This document shows positions 1 through 8,353 of a stretch of DNA of 64,000 bases, one piece after another. The notes beneath the pieces were generated by a model, which had not been told where the DNA came from, ran no database searches, and was given only the letters and a program-made list of their open reading frames with translations. The first letter of the stretch is position 1. Each line of letters begins with the position of its first letter. Position numbers and translations under genes: made by a program. Location of the stretch: NCBI RefSeq assembly GCF_014207135.1, contig NZ_JACHCC010000006.1:103124-167123 (forward strand), in the 5' to 3' direction. This DNA comes from Pedobacter cryoconitis. Its GTDB lineage: Bacteria > Bacteroidota > Bacteroidia > Sphingobacteriales > Sphingobacteriaceae.

Positions 1-1107
1 ACGGCCGAAGAGGTGACAGATCCTAAATCACGTCCTGCTAAAGATAAGCTGACCTGGAGATATAAAATGAGCAATACCAGAGATGTAGCCTTTGCTTCGT
101 CAAAAGCTTTCGTTTTGGATGCTGCGAAGATTAATCTGCCAAGTGGCAAAAAATCACTGGCAGTTTCTGCTCAGCCGGTAGAGAGTAATGGTAAAGATAG
201 TTATGGAAGAGGGGTCGAATATGTGAAGGCTACTATTGAGCATTATTCGGATAAATGGTTTGAATATCCTTATCCAATGGCTGTGAATATCGCTTCGAAT
301 ATAAGTGGTATGGAATATCCGGGATTGGTTTTCTGCGGTTGGAAAGCTAAAACTGAAGAAACATGGGGAGTGATCGATCATGAATTCGGACATAGCTGGT
401 TCCCTATGATTGTAGGTAGCAATGAACGTAAATATGGCTGGATGGATGAAGGCTTTAATACCTTTATCAATGGAATAGCTGCAGAAGCTTTTAACCATGG
501 AGAATATAAAAAGCCAAAGGATAATGTGCAGATGGCTGCTAAATACATGGCTAAACCAGAAAGGGAGTTCATTATGGTCACCCCCGATGCAATGGTCGAA
601 GCCAATATAGGGATTAACCTGTATTTTAAACCAGCTATGGGTCTGAATATCCTAAGAAATGAAGTGCTGGGTGCTGATCGTTTCGATTATGCTTTCAGAA
701 ACTATATCAAACACTGGGCTTTCAAACACCCTACGCCTTTTGACTTTTTCCGTTCTATGGAGAATGGAGCAGGTGAGGATCTTTCCTGGTTCTGGAGAGG
801 ATGGTTCCTGGATAACTGGAAGATGGACCAGGCAATCACCAGCGTAACCCCTGTTAAAAAGGACGATCAGCTGGTAGGTTATGATATTGTGGTGGCGAAC
901 CTGGAAAAGATGCCTATGCCGATCATTTTGCAGATAAAAACAAAGAGTGGTAAGGTAGACGTGGTTAAGGTTCCTGTAGATGTCTGGATGAGAAATAAGA
1001 GCTGGACAATTAATTATCCGACTACTGAAGAGATCGTATCTGCAGTGCTTGATCCGGATAAGGTTTTACCGGATGCGGATGCAACAAACAATACCTGGTC
1101 TAAATAG
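1..1107 (+). CDS. M1 family metallopeptidase, C-terminal part (5' end outside window)
   Basis: This is the last 368 residues of a zinc aminopeptidase-like protein; the frame is open to the window edge, so the true start lies upstream. It carries the family's zinc site HEFGH (visible residues 127-131) followed 18 residues later by the third ligand Glu150 in the segment WMDEGF. GMEYP at 103-107 stands where M1 enzymes have the GAMEN substrate-binding loop. The C-terminal region after the catalytic domain contains a Trp-rich helical part and a short beta-type domain, as in Bacteroidetes secreted or periplasmic M1 peptidases. It presumably trims N-terminal residues from peptides in the envelope (inference; the signal region is not visible). 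It converges with the channel gene downstream, and the two share a perfect hairpin as terminator. Confidence 0.9.
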   Translation, partial: TAEEVTDPKSRPAKDKLTWRYKMSNTRDVAFASSKAFVLDAAKINLPSGKKSLAVSAQPVESNGKDSYGRGVEYVKATIEHYSDKWFEYPYPMAVNIASNISGMEYPGLVFCGWKAKTEETWGVIDHEFGHSWFPMIVGSNERKYGWMDEGFNTFINGIAAEAFNHGEYKKPKDNVQMAAKYMAKPEREFIMVTPDAMVEANIGINLYFKPAMGLNILRNEVLGADRFDYAFRNYIKHWAFKHPTPFDFFRSMENGAGEDLSWFWRGWFLDNWKMDQAITSVTPVKKDDQLVGYDIVVANLEKMPMPIILQIKTKSGKVDVVKVPVDVWMRNKSWTINYPTTEEIVSAVLDPDKVLPDADATNNTWSK

Positions 1108-1120
1108 GTGTTTCCGATTT

Positions 1121-1160
1121 AAAACAAAAGGTTTGCTAACATTAGCAAACCTTTTGTTTT
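1121..1160. terminator. Bidirectional terminator between convergent genes
   Basis: A perfect 19-bp inverted repeat (1121-1139 with 1142-1160) is flanked by A- and T-runs, so it can work on both strands. It ends directly at the stop codon of the minus-strand channel gene and 14 bp after the stop of the peptidase gene. Confidence 0.85.
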
Positions 1161-2471
1161 TTAAGCCTTCCGGTTAATGGTCAGCGGGTCATTAAAGCTG
1201 ATGCTGGTGGTGTCTCCCGAAGCTTCCGACTCATAGATCTGCAGATCAAAATAACGCGCCGCTGCAATCAGATGATCAAATATGTCTGCCATGATATATT
1301 CATAGTCTGCCCATTTCGTTGTACTGGTGAAAACATAAAGTTCAATCGGCAGACCATTCGGTGTCGGTGCAAGTTGTCTGACCATCATAGTCATCTTTTT
1401 ATGTGTACCGGAATGATTAGATAAATAATTGTCGATATATTTTCTGTAGAGTCCGGCATTAGTCAGATTCCTTCCGTTAATGAGTAATGACTTATCTATA
1501 CCCAGACGTTCATTGTTTTTATCAATGTCTTTTTGTCTGTGCTCGATATAACTGGTCAGAGACTGTATTTTTTTGTATTCCGTTACTTCCTCAGGCGTAA
1601 TGAACCTGATACTTGCCTGTTTGATCAGGATAGCCCTTTTAATTCTTCTTCCGCCTGCTTCTGTCATTCCCCGCCAGTTCTGAAAAGAATCCGAGATCAG
1701 GGAATAGGTAGGGATGGTAGTAATCGTTTTATCAAAATTCTGAACTTTCACAGTGGTGAGGTTGATGGCAATCACATCCCCGTCAGCACCATACTTAGTC
1801 ATGGTGATCCAGTCGCCAATCCTGACGGTGTCATTGGCTGATACCTGGATACTGGCTACAAAACCCATGATGGTATCTTTAAACATCAGAAGCAGAACTG
1901 CTGAGATGGCACCCATTGCAGTAAAGAAGGCAAAAGGGGATTGTCCTGTCAGATGGGAGAAAATCACCACGGCGCCCATCAGGTAGAGAATCATCCGCAT
2001 AACCTGCATATAACTGTCCAGGGGTTTTTCGCGGAAGGCAGGTTGTGTCCGCAAATCATCACCGCCGGCTCTGATCAGGGCCATCACCATCCAGATGACA
2101 ATAAATACCATATAACTATCAGTGATGGCATTCATTGGTTTGATCATATCCGGGAAATCCAGAAAAATGACGGGGATAAGGGCATTCACTAAAAGGAGTG
2201 GTGCACATTGTGCCAGGAAATGCGGAAAACGATTATTCAGTAAATGGTGAAAGAACTTGATTTTGGAGCGTTTGCTGAAACGGATCAATACAATACGTAA
2301 TATCCTTCTTACCACATGGTGAAAGACATATATAATGATAATCAGTAAAAAGAGCAGGGCAAAAAGATTGATATAGGCGGCCAGCTCTTCAGTAACGCCC
2401 CATTTTACCAATAAATTATAGGTCCAGCGGCCAATAGTATTTGCAGAATGGGTAAATCTAAATTCTCTCAT
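1161..2471 (-). CDS. Mechanosensitive ion channel, MscS family (YbdG-like)
   Basis: A 436-residue inner-membrane channel expected to open under membrane tension and release solutes during hypo-osmotic shock. About five hydrophobic segments are visible (roughly 32-52, 87-105, 119-134, 158-174 and 180-197). The last runs into the conserved MscS pore and beta-domain region around 197-260, with FKDTIMGFVASIQV and the RIGDWI motif, then TVKVQNFDKTITTIPT. The long C-terminal cytosolic part and the overall length resemble the miniconductance YbdG type rather than the short E. coli MscS (inference). It lies downstream of the DUF2027-like gene on the same strand with a 29-bp gap, so the two may be cotranscribed. 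The start at 2471 gives a sensible soluble N-terminus before the first membrane helix. Confidence 0.88.
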   Translation of the reverse strand: MREFRFTHSANTIGRWTYNLLVKWGVTEELAAYINLFALLFLLIIIIYVFHHVVRRILRIVLIRFSKRSKIKFFHHLLNNRFPHFLAQCAPLLLVNALIPVIFLDFPDMIKPMNAITDSYMVFIVIWMVMALIRAGGDDLRTQPAFREKPLDSYMQVMRMILYLMGAVVIFSHLTGQSPFAFFTAMGAISAVLLLMFKDTIMGFVASIQVSANDTVRIGDWITMTKYGADGDVIAINLTTVKVQNFDKTITTIPTYSLISDSFQNWRGMTEAGGRRIKRAILIKQASIRFITPEEVTEYKKIQSLTSYIEHRQKDIDKNNERLGIDKSLLINGRNLTNAGLYRKYIDNYLSNHSGTHKKMTMMVRQLAPTPNGLPIELYVFTSTTKWADYEYIMADIFDHLIAAARYFDLQIYESEASGDTTSISFNDPLTINRKA

Positions 2472-2500
2472 CCGGGATTATTCGTGAACTTAAGCGTTAT

Positions 2501-3145
2501 TTAACGGGCTTTAAAAAAACTCTCTTTTAATTTCTGTGCATCGATCAGTGGTTCTGGTTCATCCAGTCTGATTAACCAGCCTTTTTGTTTCAGCAGGGCA
2601 ATATCTACTTTGGCTACAGAAAGATCTTTGCCTTTAATGTTTTCACGGTAGATCAACGGAGCTGGTGGTTCAATATTTGCCGCAGTGGAGAATAAGATCT
2701 CTATATTGAATTTTGGCCATAATTGTATATCGCCCAGATTCGCAGAGAAGATCTTTTTGGCACTGTTTGCAGGAATGATGGCTGCGAACTCGCCTTTATA
2801 GTTTCCTCCTTTTTCAGTAGTCAGTGTAGCAAGCAGCTGGAAAGAAGTTTCATTCAGCAGATTGAAATGCGCTACTGCTGTACTGTGCTGATCAGTAATC
2901 AAAGCCAGATAAACGCCTTCTTTTTTGAATTCGGCAACAGGGGCTACTACAGTCTGACGATTGGTAACTACTGTATTCTCATCTGGAATCTCACCATGTA
3001 CCAGGGTTACTTTTGAAGCCGGTACCGGAATCTCAAAATCATTTGCATCAGTAACACCAATAGTATCCTTGTCAATAATGCGGGTAATATACCCCTCTAT
3101 ATTTTCGTCTACAAAACGAACAAAATCACCTAAGTTAAAATTCAT
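2501..3145 (-). CDS. DUF2027-like protein lacking the Smr domain
   Basis: A 214-residue cytosolic protein with no signal peptide. The N-terminus (NLGDFVRFVDENIEGYITRI, residues 4-23, then FEIPVPASKV) looks like the beta-barrel start of Bacteroidetes DUF2027 proteins. The middle (YLALITDQHS, then HFNLLNETSFQLLATL) fits the second domain of that family. Family members usually continue into a C-terminal Smr (MutS2-type nuclease) domain. Here the reading frame ends without one and the next gene begins 29 bp later. The function is unknown; family assignment is from memory of the pattern and is moderately sure. It precedes and probably shares a transcript with the MscS-family gene. Confidence 0.6.
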   Translation of the reverse strand: MNFNLGDFVRFVDENIEGYITRIIDKDTIGVTDANDFEIPVPASKVTLVHGEIPDENTVVTNRQTVVAPVAEFKKEGVYLALITDQHSTAVAHFNLLNETSFQLLATLTTEKGGNYKGEFAAIIPANSAKKIFSANLGDIQLWPKFNIEILFSTAANIEPPAPLIYRENIKGKDLSVAKVDIALLKQKGWLIRLDEPEPLIDAQKLKESFFKAR

Positions 3146-3269
3146 ATGATAGTTATTTTAAGGGACCGCGTATGCGATTCTATACAAACCTAAGGAATTA
3201 TAAGAATAAAAGGGTAATGGTCTCGATCAGCTAAGACATTAATAGGGTTGTAGTCGGGTGGTGGTCGGG

Positions 3270-3399
3270 TACTGGTCGGGATGCGCCCAGTATTGAGTTA
3301 ATCCAGGCCCAAGGCCGGTCCATATATTTCAACTAGTTAAAATACATGGACTATTGATACACTAAATCTATGTCAGCAGTGCATTTATCCCGACCAGTA
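3270..3399. repeat. Concentric inverted repeat, possible small dispersed element
   Basis: The outer arms TACTGGTCGGGAT (3270-3282) and ATCCCGACCAGTA (3387-3399) are exact reverse complements. The inner near-palindrome 3318-3351 has only two mismatched pairs per arm, both G-U compatible if read as RNA from the minus strand. Both pairs of arms share the centre 3334.5; the 35-nt spacers between them are not complementary. This could be a MITE-like or REP-like element, or an RNA structure. No target-site duplication was recognised. Confidence 0.55.
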
Positions 3400-3457
3400 T
3401 CTAAGTGCAATTCAACCAGTATTAGTTCAGGAGAGCCTGTTTATGCGCTAAGTTTTT

Positions 3458-3465
3458 TATCTTTG
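3458..3465 (+). promoter_or_regulatory. Candidate -7 promoter box for the VF530 gene
   Basis: TATCTTTG matches the Bacteroidetes TAnnTTTG -7 consensus. The expected start site is about 6 nt further on, giving an untranslated leader of roughly 11 nt. No good TTG -33 element is visible at the usual distance. Confidence 0.5.
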
Positions 3466-3482
3466 CCCACACGTGAAATTTT

Positions 3483-3704
3483 ATGACGGAAGAAAAACAA
3501 GTTAACAATCCACTGCACGGGAAAACACTCGAGTTTATCCTGAAACAATTAGTCTGGCATTACGGATGGCCGGAATTAGGTACACTTGTCCGTATAGCCT
3601 GTTTTAATAACGACCCGAGTCTGAAATCAAGCCTTAAATTTTTAAGAAAGACAGACTGGGCACGTAAAAAAGTAGAAAAACTTTATCTGAATACTTTCCA
3701 TTAA
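3483..3704 (+). CDS. VF530 family DNA-binding protein (DUF2132)
   Basis: A 73-residue cytosolic protein. The segment [16 protein letters not shown] followed by HYGWPEL and a C-terminal [20 protein letters not shown] is the signature of the VF530 / DUF2132 family, a small alpha-helical fold first studied in Vibrio fischeri and proposed to bind DNA. The whole family domain (about residues 9-70) is present, so the gene is intact. It stands alone after the palindrome-containing gap and is preceded by a TATCTTTG box. What it regulates or binds is unknown. Confidence 0.85.
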   Translation: MTEEKQVNNPLHGKTLEFILKQLVWHYGWPELGTLVRIACFNNDPSLKSSLKFLRKTDWARKKVEKLYLNTFH

Positions 3705-3806
3705 AATTTAGAAGCGTGATACCGCCCGCAGTTTAACCAATTCTTAAAAATTGTTAAATATTCAGGGTAGCTCTGTTGTTGCGGGTTAAAATGCTTATTT
3801 TTAAGC

Positions 3807-4508
3807 ATGTTCCGAAAGCTCGTTTTTCTCCTCCTGATCAGTATTTTTAGTTTAGCTGTACATGCACAGCAGGTTCAGGGAACTGTCGCTGACAGAGCTA
3901 CACAACTGAGGTTAGGGCAGGTAGAGGTTTTGAATCAGCAAACCAGGCAAAAGACTATGACGAATGCCAAAGGTGAATTTACAATTGCCGCTGCTGTTAA
4001 TCAGGTGCTCGTTTTTAATCAACCGGGTTATCTGCCGGATACGCTCTTTCTGGTAGACCTCAAGCCTGTAAAAAGATATTTATCCCTTAATAATAGATTA
4101 CTGCATACAGTGGAAATCAAAGCAGGCGCGTTTCATCCTGAAATAGAGTATGCTGATGTTTATAGTAAAGCGAGAGTAGTTCAGGTTACTCAGAATAAGC
4201 CTTTTATGTTTTCTCTGACCAGGATTTTTGCCAAAGAAGGTAAGGATGCAAGGCGGTTTAAACGGAAGCTGGAGCGGGAAAAAACGGAACGTAAGATAGA
4301 CGAGCGTTTCAATGAAGCTGCTGTGAAAGCCCTGACTCCTTTAAAAGGGGCTGAGCTGGATTATTTTATGGTATTATACAGACCTTCACTTAAAGATCTG
4401 AATAAACTCGACCAGGAAGATTTTAGATTCTATTTAATGAATGCTTACAAAACGTTTAAGGCTCTTCCCCCGGAGCAAAGAATTTCACCTTCAATGCGTG
4501 ATAAATAA
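3807..4508 (+). CDS. Secreted carboxypeptidase-like regulatory-domain protein
   Basis: A 233-residue protein with a clear signal peptide (FRKLVFLLLISIFSLAVHAQ, residues 2-21). The next segment (about 22-100) reads as a CarboxypepD_reg-like beta-sandwich: QGTVADRATQLRLGQVEV, then TMTNAKGEFTIAA and VLVFNQPGYLPDTLFL. The remaining C-terminal half is charged and helical, with a Lys/Arg/Glu-rich stretch at about 145-170, and is of unknown function. No TonB plug or barrel follows, so it is not a receptor fragment of normal design. It probably sits in the periplasm or at the outer membrane. It is upstream of the str operon but separated from it by a gap with its own promoter. Confidence 0.7.
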   Translation: MFRKLVFLLLISIFSLAVHAQQVQGTVADRATQLRLGQVEVLNQQTRQKTMTNAKGEFTIAAAVNQVLVFNQPGYLPDTLFLVDLKPVKRYLSLNNRLLHTVEIKAGAFHPEIEYADVYSKARVVQVTQNKPFMFSLTRIFAKEGKDARRFKRKLEREKTERKIDERFNEAAVKALTPLKGAELDYFMVLYRPSLKDLNKLDQEDFRFYLMNAYKTFKALPPEQRISPSMRDK

Positions 4509-4590
4509 AGCTGGTTTTTACGTTAAACAGTTTGTATTCTGTGTTTTTGGTTTTTTTATGTCCGGGTGTGATTAAATTTAAGTTAACCCC

Positions 4591-4621
4591 TTGATTTATA
4601 AAATGTATTGTCTTACCTTTG
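4591..4621 (+). promoter_or_regulatory. Promoter of the str operon
   Basis: TTG (4591-4593) and TACCTTTG (4614-4621) are spaced by 20 nt, a good match to the Bacteroidetes -33/-7 consensus. The expected start is near 4627, immediately at a small stem CCCT/AGGG (4626-4629 with 4635-4638), so the mRNA would begin with a hairpin and have a leader of about 50 nt before rpsL. Confidence 0.75.
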
Positions 4622-4677
4622 CAGTCCCTTATTGAGGGGTAAAGTTTTTAATAACAATATAGAAAAAACAAAAAACA

Positions 4678-5091
4678 ATGCCAACCATTCAACAATTAGT
4701 TAGAAAAGGTAGAGTAGCACTGGAGTTCAAGAGTAAGTCTCCAGCGTTGGACAGCTGTCCACAGCGAAGAGGTGTATGTACACGTGTATATACCACTACC
4801 CCTAAAAAACCAAACTCAGCAATGCGTAAAGTTGCGCGTGTACGTTTGACCAATGGAAAAGAAGTTAACGCTTATATTCCTGGAGAAGGTCACAACTTAC
4901 AGGAGCACTCCATTGTATTGATCCGTGGTGGTCGTGTTAAAGATTTACCAGGTGTACGTTATCACATCATCCGTGGAGCATTAGATACTTCAGGTGTTGC
5001 TGGTCGTAACCAACGTCGTTCTAAATACGGTACTAAACGCCCTAAACCAGGACAAGTAGCTGCCGCACCAACAAAAGGTAAAAAGAAATAA
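4678..5091 (+). CDS. rpsL: 30S ribosomal protein S12
   Basis: A 137-residue protein of the decoding centre of the small subunit, first gene of the str operon. The conserved core from [11 protein letters not shown] to [10 protein letters not shown] is complete. The residues that streptomycin resistance mutations hit are wild type by motif: Lys in TTTPKKPNS and Lys in [13 protein letters not shown]. The C-terminus is extended by a short Ala/Pro/Lys tail ([13 protein letters not shown]). It follows a good Bacteroidetes promoter and lies 16 bp before rpsG, whose own AGGAGGA ribosome binding site is in the gap. Confidence 0.99.
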   Translation: MPTIQQLVRKGRVALEFKSKSPALDSCPQRRGVCTRVYTTTPKKPNSAMRKVARVRLTNGKEVNAYIPGEGHNLQEHSIVLIRGGRVKDLPGVRYHIIRGALDTSGVAGRNQRRSKYGTKRPKPGQVAAAPTKGKKK

Positions 5092-5107
5092 TTAGGAGGA
5101 AAAACAA

Positions 5108-5575
5108 ATGAGAAAGTCAAAACCAAAAAAGAGAATTATCCTTCCTGATCCAAAATTTAACGATGTTCAGGTGACGAGATTTGTAAACAATATGATGTAC
5201 GATGGAAAAAAATCTATCGCATATTCAATTTTTTACGATGCAGTAGAATTAGCTGAGAAAAAAGCTGGTGAGAATGGATTAGAAGTGTGGAAACGTGCTT
5301 TAACGAATGTAATGCCTGCAGTAGAGGTTAAGTCACGCCGTGTTGGTGGTGCTAACTTCCAGGTTCCTACAGAAGTTCGTCCTGACCGTAAAATTGCTTT
5401 AGGCATGAAATGGTTAATTTCTTATGCACGCAGACGTGGTGAAAAAACCATGAAAGAAAAATTAGCAGGAGAAATCGTTTCAGCTGCTAAAGGTGAAGGC
5501 GCTGCAGTTAAAAAGAAAGAAGATACGCACAAAATGGCTGAAGCCAACAAAGCGTTCTCACATTTCCGTTTTTAA
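5108..5575 (+). CDS. rpsG: 30S ribosomal protein S7
   Basis: A 155-residue primary 16S rRNA binding protein that organises the head of the small subunit. Conserved segments [20 protein letters not shown] and [19 protein letters not shown], as well as [11 protein letters not shown], are present and the length is normal. The upstream AGGAGGA (5095-5101) is one of the few strong Shine-Dalgarno sequences in this window, where most genes lack one. It sits between rpsL and fusA with gaps of only 16 bp on each side, so it is cotranscribed with both. Confidence 0.99.
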   Translation: MRKSKPKKRIILPDPKFNDVQVTRFVNNMMYDGKKSIAYSIFYDAVELAEKKAGENGLEVWKRALTNVMPAVEVKSRRVGGANFQVPTEVRPDRKIALGMKWLISYARRRGEKTMKEKLAGEIVSAAKGEGAAVKKKEDTHKMAEANKAFSHFRF

Positions 5576-5591
5576 TTATTGAAAACATAAG

Positions 5592-7706
5592 ATGTCAAGA
5601 GATTTAAAATTCACAAGAAACATTGGTATTGCTGCACACATTGATGCTGGTAAAACCACTACAACAGAACGTATCCTTTATTATGCTGGTGTTAGTCACA
5701 AAATTGGTGAAGTGCACGAAGGTGCAGCAACAATGGACTGGATGGCACAAGAACAGGAACGTGGTATCACTATTACTTCTGCTGCTACTACTGTTGGCTG
5801 GAAATACAGAGGACAGGATTACCATATTAACATTATCGATACACCGGGTCACGTGGATTTTACCGTTGAGGTAAACCGTTCACTACGTGTATTAGATGGT
5901 TTGGTGTTCTTATTTTCTGCGGTTGATGGTGTTGAGCCTCAATCTGAAACTAACTGGCGTTTGGCTAACAACTACAACGTTGCCCGTATTGGCTTCGTAA
6001 ACAAAATGGACCGTTCTGGTGCAGATTTCTTGAAAGTTGTTGGACAGGTTAAAAGCATGTTAGGCAGTAATGCAGTTCCTTTGCAATTACCAATCGGTGC
6101 TGAAGAAGGCTTTAAAGGTGTGGTTGATTTAATCAACAACCGTGGTATCGTTTGGAATGAGCATGATAAAGGTATGACCTTTACTGAAGTGCCAATTCCA
6201 GAAGATATGCTGGATGAAGTTGCTGAATGGAGAGAAAAATTATTAGAATCTGTTGCTGAGTATGATGAGTCTTTGATGGAGAAATTCTTCGAAGCTCCTG
6301 AAACTATCACTGAACGTGAAGTTTTAGACGCATTACGTCAGGCTGTATTAGATGCTAAAATTGTACCTATGGTTTGTGGTTCATCTTTCAAAAACAAAGG
6401 TGTTCAAACCATGCTTGATTACGTGATGGAATTATTGCCTTCACCAATGGATCAGGAAGGTGTAATTGGAACTAACCCTAATACAGGTGAAGAAGTTTTA
6501 CGTAAACCAAGTGAGGCAGAGCCTTTTGCAGCTTTAGCATTTAAAATTGCAACGGATCCTTTCGTAGGTCGTTTATGTTTCATCCGTGTTTACTCGGGTA
6601 ACTTAGAGGCTGGTTCATACGTGTATAACGCACGTTCTGAAAACAAAGAACGTATCTCCCGTATCTTCCAAATGCATGCAAATAAGCAAAATCCTATTCC
6701 AAATGTTGGAGCTGGTGATATTGCTGCGGTTGTAGGCTTTAAAGATATCAAAACAGGTGATACACTTTGTGATGAGAAAAACCCAATCATTCTGGAGTCA
6801 ATGAACTTCCCTGAGCCGGTTATTGGTTTAGCTATTGAGCCTAAAACTCAAGCTGATGTCGATAAATTAGGTATCGGACTTTCTAAACTGGCTGAAGAAG
6901 ATCCTACATTCAGAGTACAAACTGACGAGGATTCTGGTCAGACTATTATCTCTGGTATGGGTGAGCTTCACTTAGATATCCTGATTGACCGCTTAAAACG
7001 TGAGTTTAAAGTAGAGGTTAACCAGGGAGCTCCACAAGTTTCTTACAAAGAAGCAATCACTGGTACTATTCAACACCGTGAGACGTATAAAAAGCAATCT
7101 GGTGGTCGTGGTAAATTCGCGGACATTCAAGTTGTTATTTCGCCAATCGATGCTGATTATGAAAAAGGTGGTTTACAATTTGTAAACGAAATTTCAGGTG
7201 GTTCAATTCCACGTGAATTTATTCCTTCAGTTGAAAAAGGATTTGCTGCTTCAATGGCGAATGGAGTATTGGCTGGTTACCCACTACCAGACATGAAAGT
7301 TCGTTTAATTGATGGTTCATTCCACGCAGTCGATTCAGATGCTTTATCATTCGAACTGGCAGCTAAAATGGCTTACCGTGAAGCATTACCTAAATGTTCT
7401 CCTGTATTGATGGAGCCAATCATGAAAATCGAAATCTTAACCCCTGAAGAAAACATGGGTGATGTTATCGGTGACATGAACCGTCGTCGTGGTCAGCTTT
7501 TGGGAATGGATACACGTAACGGTTCTCAGGTAATTAAAGCAACTGTGCCTCTTTCTGAAATGTTTGGTTATGTAACTCAGTTACGTACTATCACTTCAGG
7601 TCGTGCAACTTCAACTATGGAGTTTGATCACTACGAGCCAGCACCTAGAAACGTTATGGAAGAAGTAATTGCTAAATCAAAAGGCAGAATCAAATCTGCA
7701 GAGTAA
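5592..7706 (+). CDS. fusA: Translation elongation factor G
   Basis: A 704-residue GTPase that drives translocation on the ribosome. The G-domain motifs are visible: [12 protein letters not shown] (G1), [11 protein letters not shown] (switch I), DTPGHVDF (G3) and NKMD (G4). Domain II, the fusidic-acid region, the domain IV segment with [16 protein letters not shown] and the final domain V ([20 protein letters not shown]) follow in order. Length is as expected. It lies between rpsG and rpsJ and, as usual in Bacteroidetes, no tuf gene follows it. The 61-bp gap to rpsJ holds an 8-bp perfect hairpin. Confidence 0.99.
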   Translation: MSRDLKFTRNIGIAAHIDAGKTTTTERILYYAGVSHKIGEVHEGAATMDWMAQEQERGITITSAATTVGWKYRGQDYHINIIDTPGHVDFTVEVNRSLRVLDGLVFLFSAVDGVEPQSETNWRLANNYNVARIGFVNKMDRSGADFLKVVGQVKSMLGSNAVPLQLPIGAEEGFKGVVDLINNRGIVWNEHDKGMTFTEVPIPEDMLDEVAEWREKLLESVAEYDESLMEKFFEAPETITEREVLDALRQAVLDAKIVPMVCGSSFKNKGVQTMLDYVMELLPSPMDQEGVIGTNPNTGEEVLRKPSEAEPFAALAFKIATDPFVGRLCFIRVYSGNLEAGSYVYNARSENKERISRIFQMHANKQNPIPNVGAGDIAAVVGFKDIKTGDTLCDEKNPIILESMNFPEPVIGLAIEPKTQADVDKLGIGLSKLAEEDPTFRVQTDEDSGQTIISGMGELHLDILIDRLKREFKVEVNQGAPQVSYKEAITGTIQHRETYKKQSGGRGKFADIQVVISPIDADYEKGGLQFVNEISGGSIPREFIPSVEKGFAASMANGVLAGYPLPDMKVRLIDGSFHAVDSDALSFELAAKMAYREALPKCSPVLMEPIMKIEILTPEENMGDVIGDMNRRRGQLLGMDTRNGSQVIKATVPLSEMFGYVTQLRTITSGRATSTMEFDHYEPAPRNVMEEVIAKSKGRIKSAE

Positions 7707-7718
7707 TAAAAATAAACC

Positions 7719-7752
7719 GGCCGCCTGTTATTAATAGCTCTAACAGGCAGCC
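7719..7752 (+). other. Hairpin between fusA and rpsJ
   Basis: GCCTGTTA (7723-7730) pairs with TAACAGGC (7741-7748), extended by GGC/GCC outside a single C-A mismatch. It has no T-run, so it is not a simple terminator. It could be a processing site or a leader element for rpsJ. Confidence 0.6.
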
Positions 7753-7767
7753 TTAAATAAAAATAAG

Positions 7768-8073
7768 ATGAGCCAAAGAATCAGAATTAAATTAAAATCT
7801 TACGATTACAACTTGGTAGATAAATCTGCTGAGAAAATCGTTAAGACTGTAAAGCCAACAGGCGCAGTAGTTAGCGGACCAATTCCGTTGCCAACAGAAA
7901 AGAAAATCTTCACTGTTTTACGTTCACCACACGTGAACAAAAAAGCACGTGAGCAGTTTCAATTATGTGCTTACAAACGTTTGTTAGATATTTATAGCTC
8001 TAACTCTAAAACAGTTGATGCTTTAATGAAACTTGAATTACCTAGCGGTGTTGAAGTAGAAATTAAAGTTTAA
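7768..8073 (+). CDS. rpsJ: 30S ribosomal protein S10
   Basis: A 101-residue protein of the small-subunit head; in other bacteria it also acts as NusE in transcription antitermination. The conserved [20 protein letters not shown] start, the [20 protein letters not shown] segment and the terminal [11 protein letters not shown] are intact. It is the last gene of the str unit here: two hairpin terminators follow directly and four unrelated genes separate it from rplC, its usual partner in the S10 operon. Codon use matches the other ribosomal genes. Confidence 0.99.
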   Translation: MSQRIRIKLKSYDYNLVDKSAEKIVKTVKPTGAVVSGPIPLPTEKKIFTVLRSPHVNKKAREQFQLCAYKRLLDIYSSNSKTVDALMKLELPSGVEVEIKV

Positions 8074-8090
8074 TGTTGCTTTAGTGTAAT

Positions 8091-8126
8091 AAAAAGGCCT
8101 TCGGAATCTCCGGAGGCCTTTTTTGG
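8091..8126 (+). terminator. Rho-independent terminator after rpsJ
   Basis: A stem AAAAAGGCCT...AGGCCTTTTTT with inner pairs around a short loop ends in a T-run, 18 bp downstream of the rpsJ stop. It closes the str unit. Confidence 0.85.
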
Positions 8127-8180
8127 TTTAAGGCATTTTGTGCTGCGGGCTGGAATTTTCAGCGGATCTGTTTCTTTTTG

Positions 8181-8213
8181 AAAAACACCCTTCCATTATG
8201 GAAAGGTGTTTTT
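8181..8213. terminator. Second hairpin after rpsJ
   Basis: AAAAACACC and GGTGTTTTT form the base of a 14-bp stem with one mismatch and a TTAT-containing loop. It lies 55 bp beyond the first terminator, giving a tandem stop between the str unit and the porin gene. Confidence 0.7.
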
Positions 8214-8353
8214 CGTTTGCAATTTTTAAATAGTATATTTATTTATTTTATAGCATTGATAATGTGGTTATTATCTTTTTTTTTGGATCAGGTGGCATTG
8301 ATTTGGATAACACCTGTGAAATTATTAAACAAAAAAAACACACCAGATTAGCA

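Larger units (their letters stand above)
3146..3482. other. 337-bp intergenic region with concentric inverted repeats
   Basis: This divergent gap contains no supported gene. It contains GGTCGGG repeated three times at 3253-3280 (the first copy as AGTCGGG), a 13-bp outer inverted repeat, an inner 34-bp near-palindrome with the same centre, and a TATCTTTG promoter box just before the VF530 gene. Confidence 0.7.

Noticed and set aside
5604..5874. Two short open frames overlapping the start of fusA
   Set aside because: They overlap the conserved GTPase domain and lack any recognisable features.
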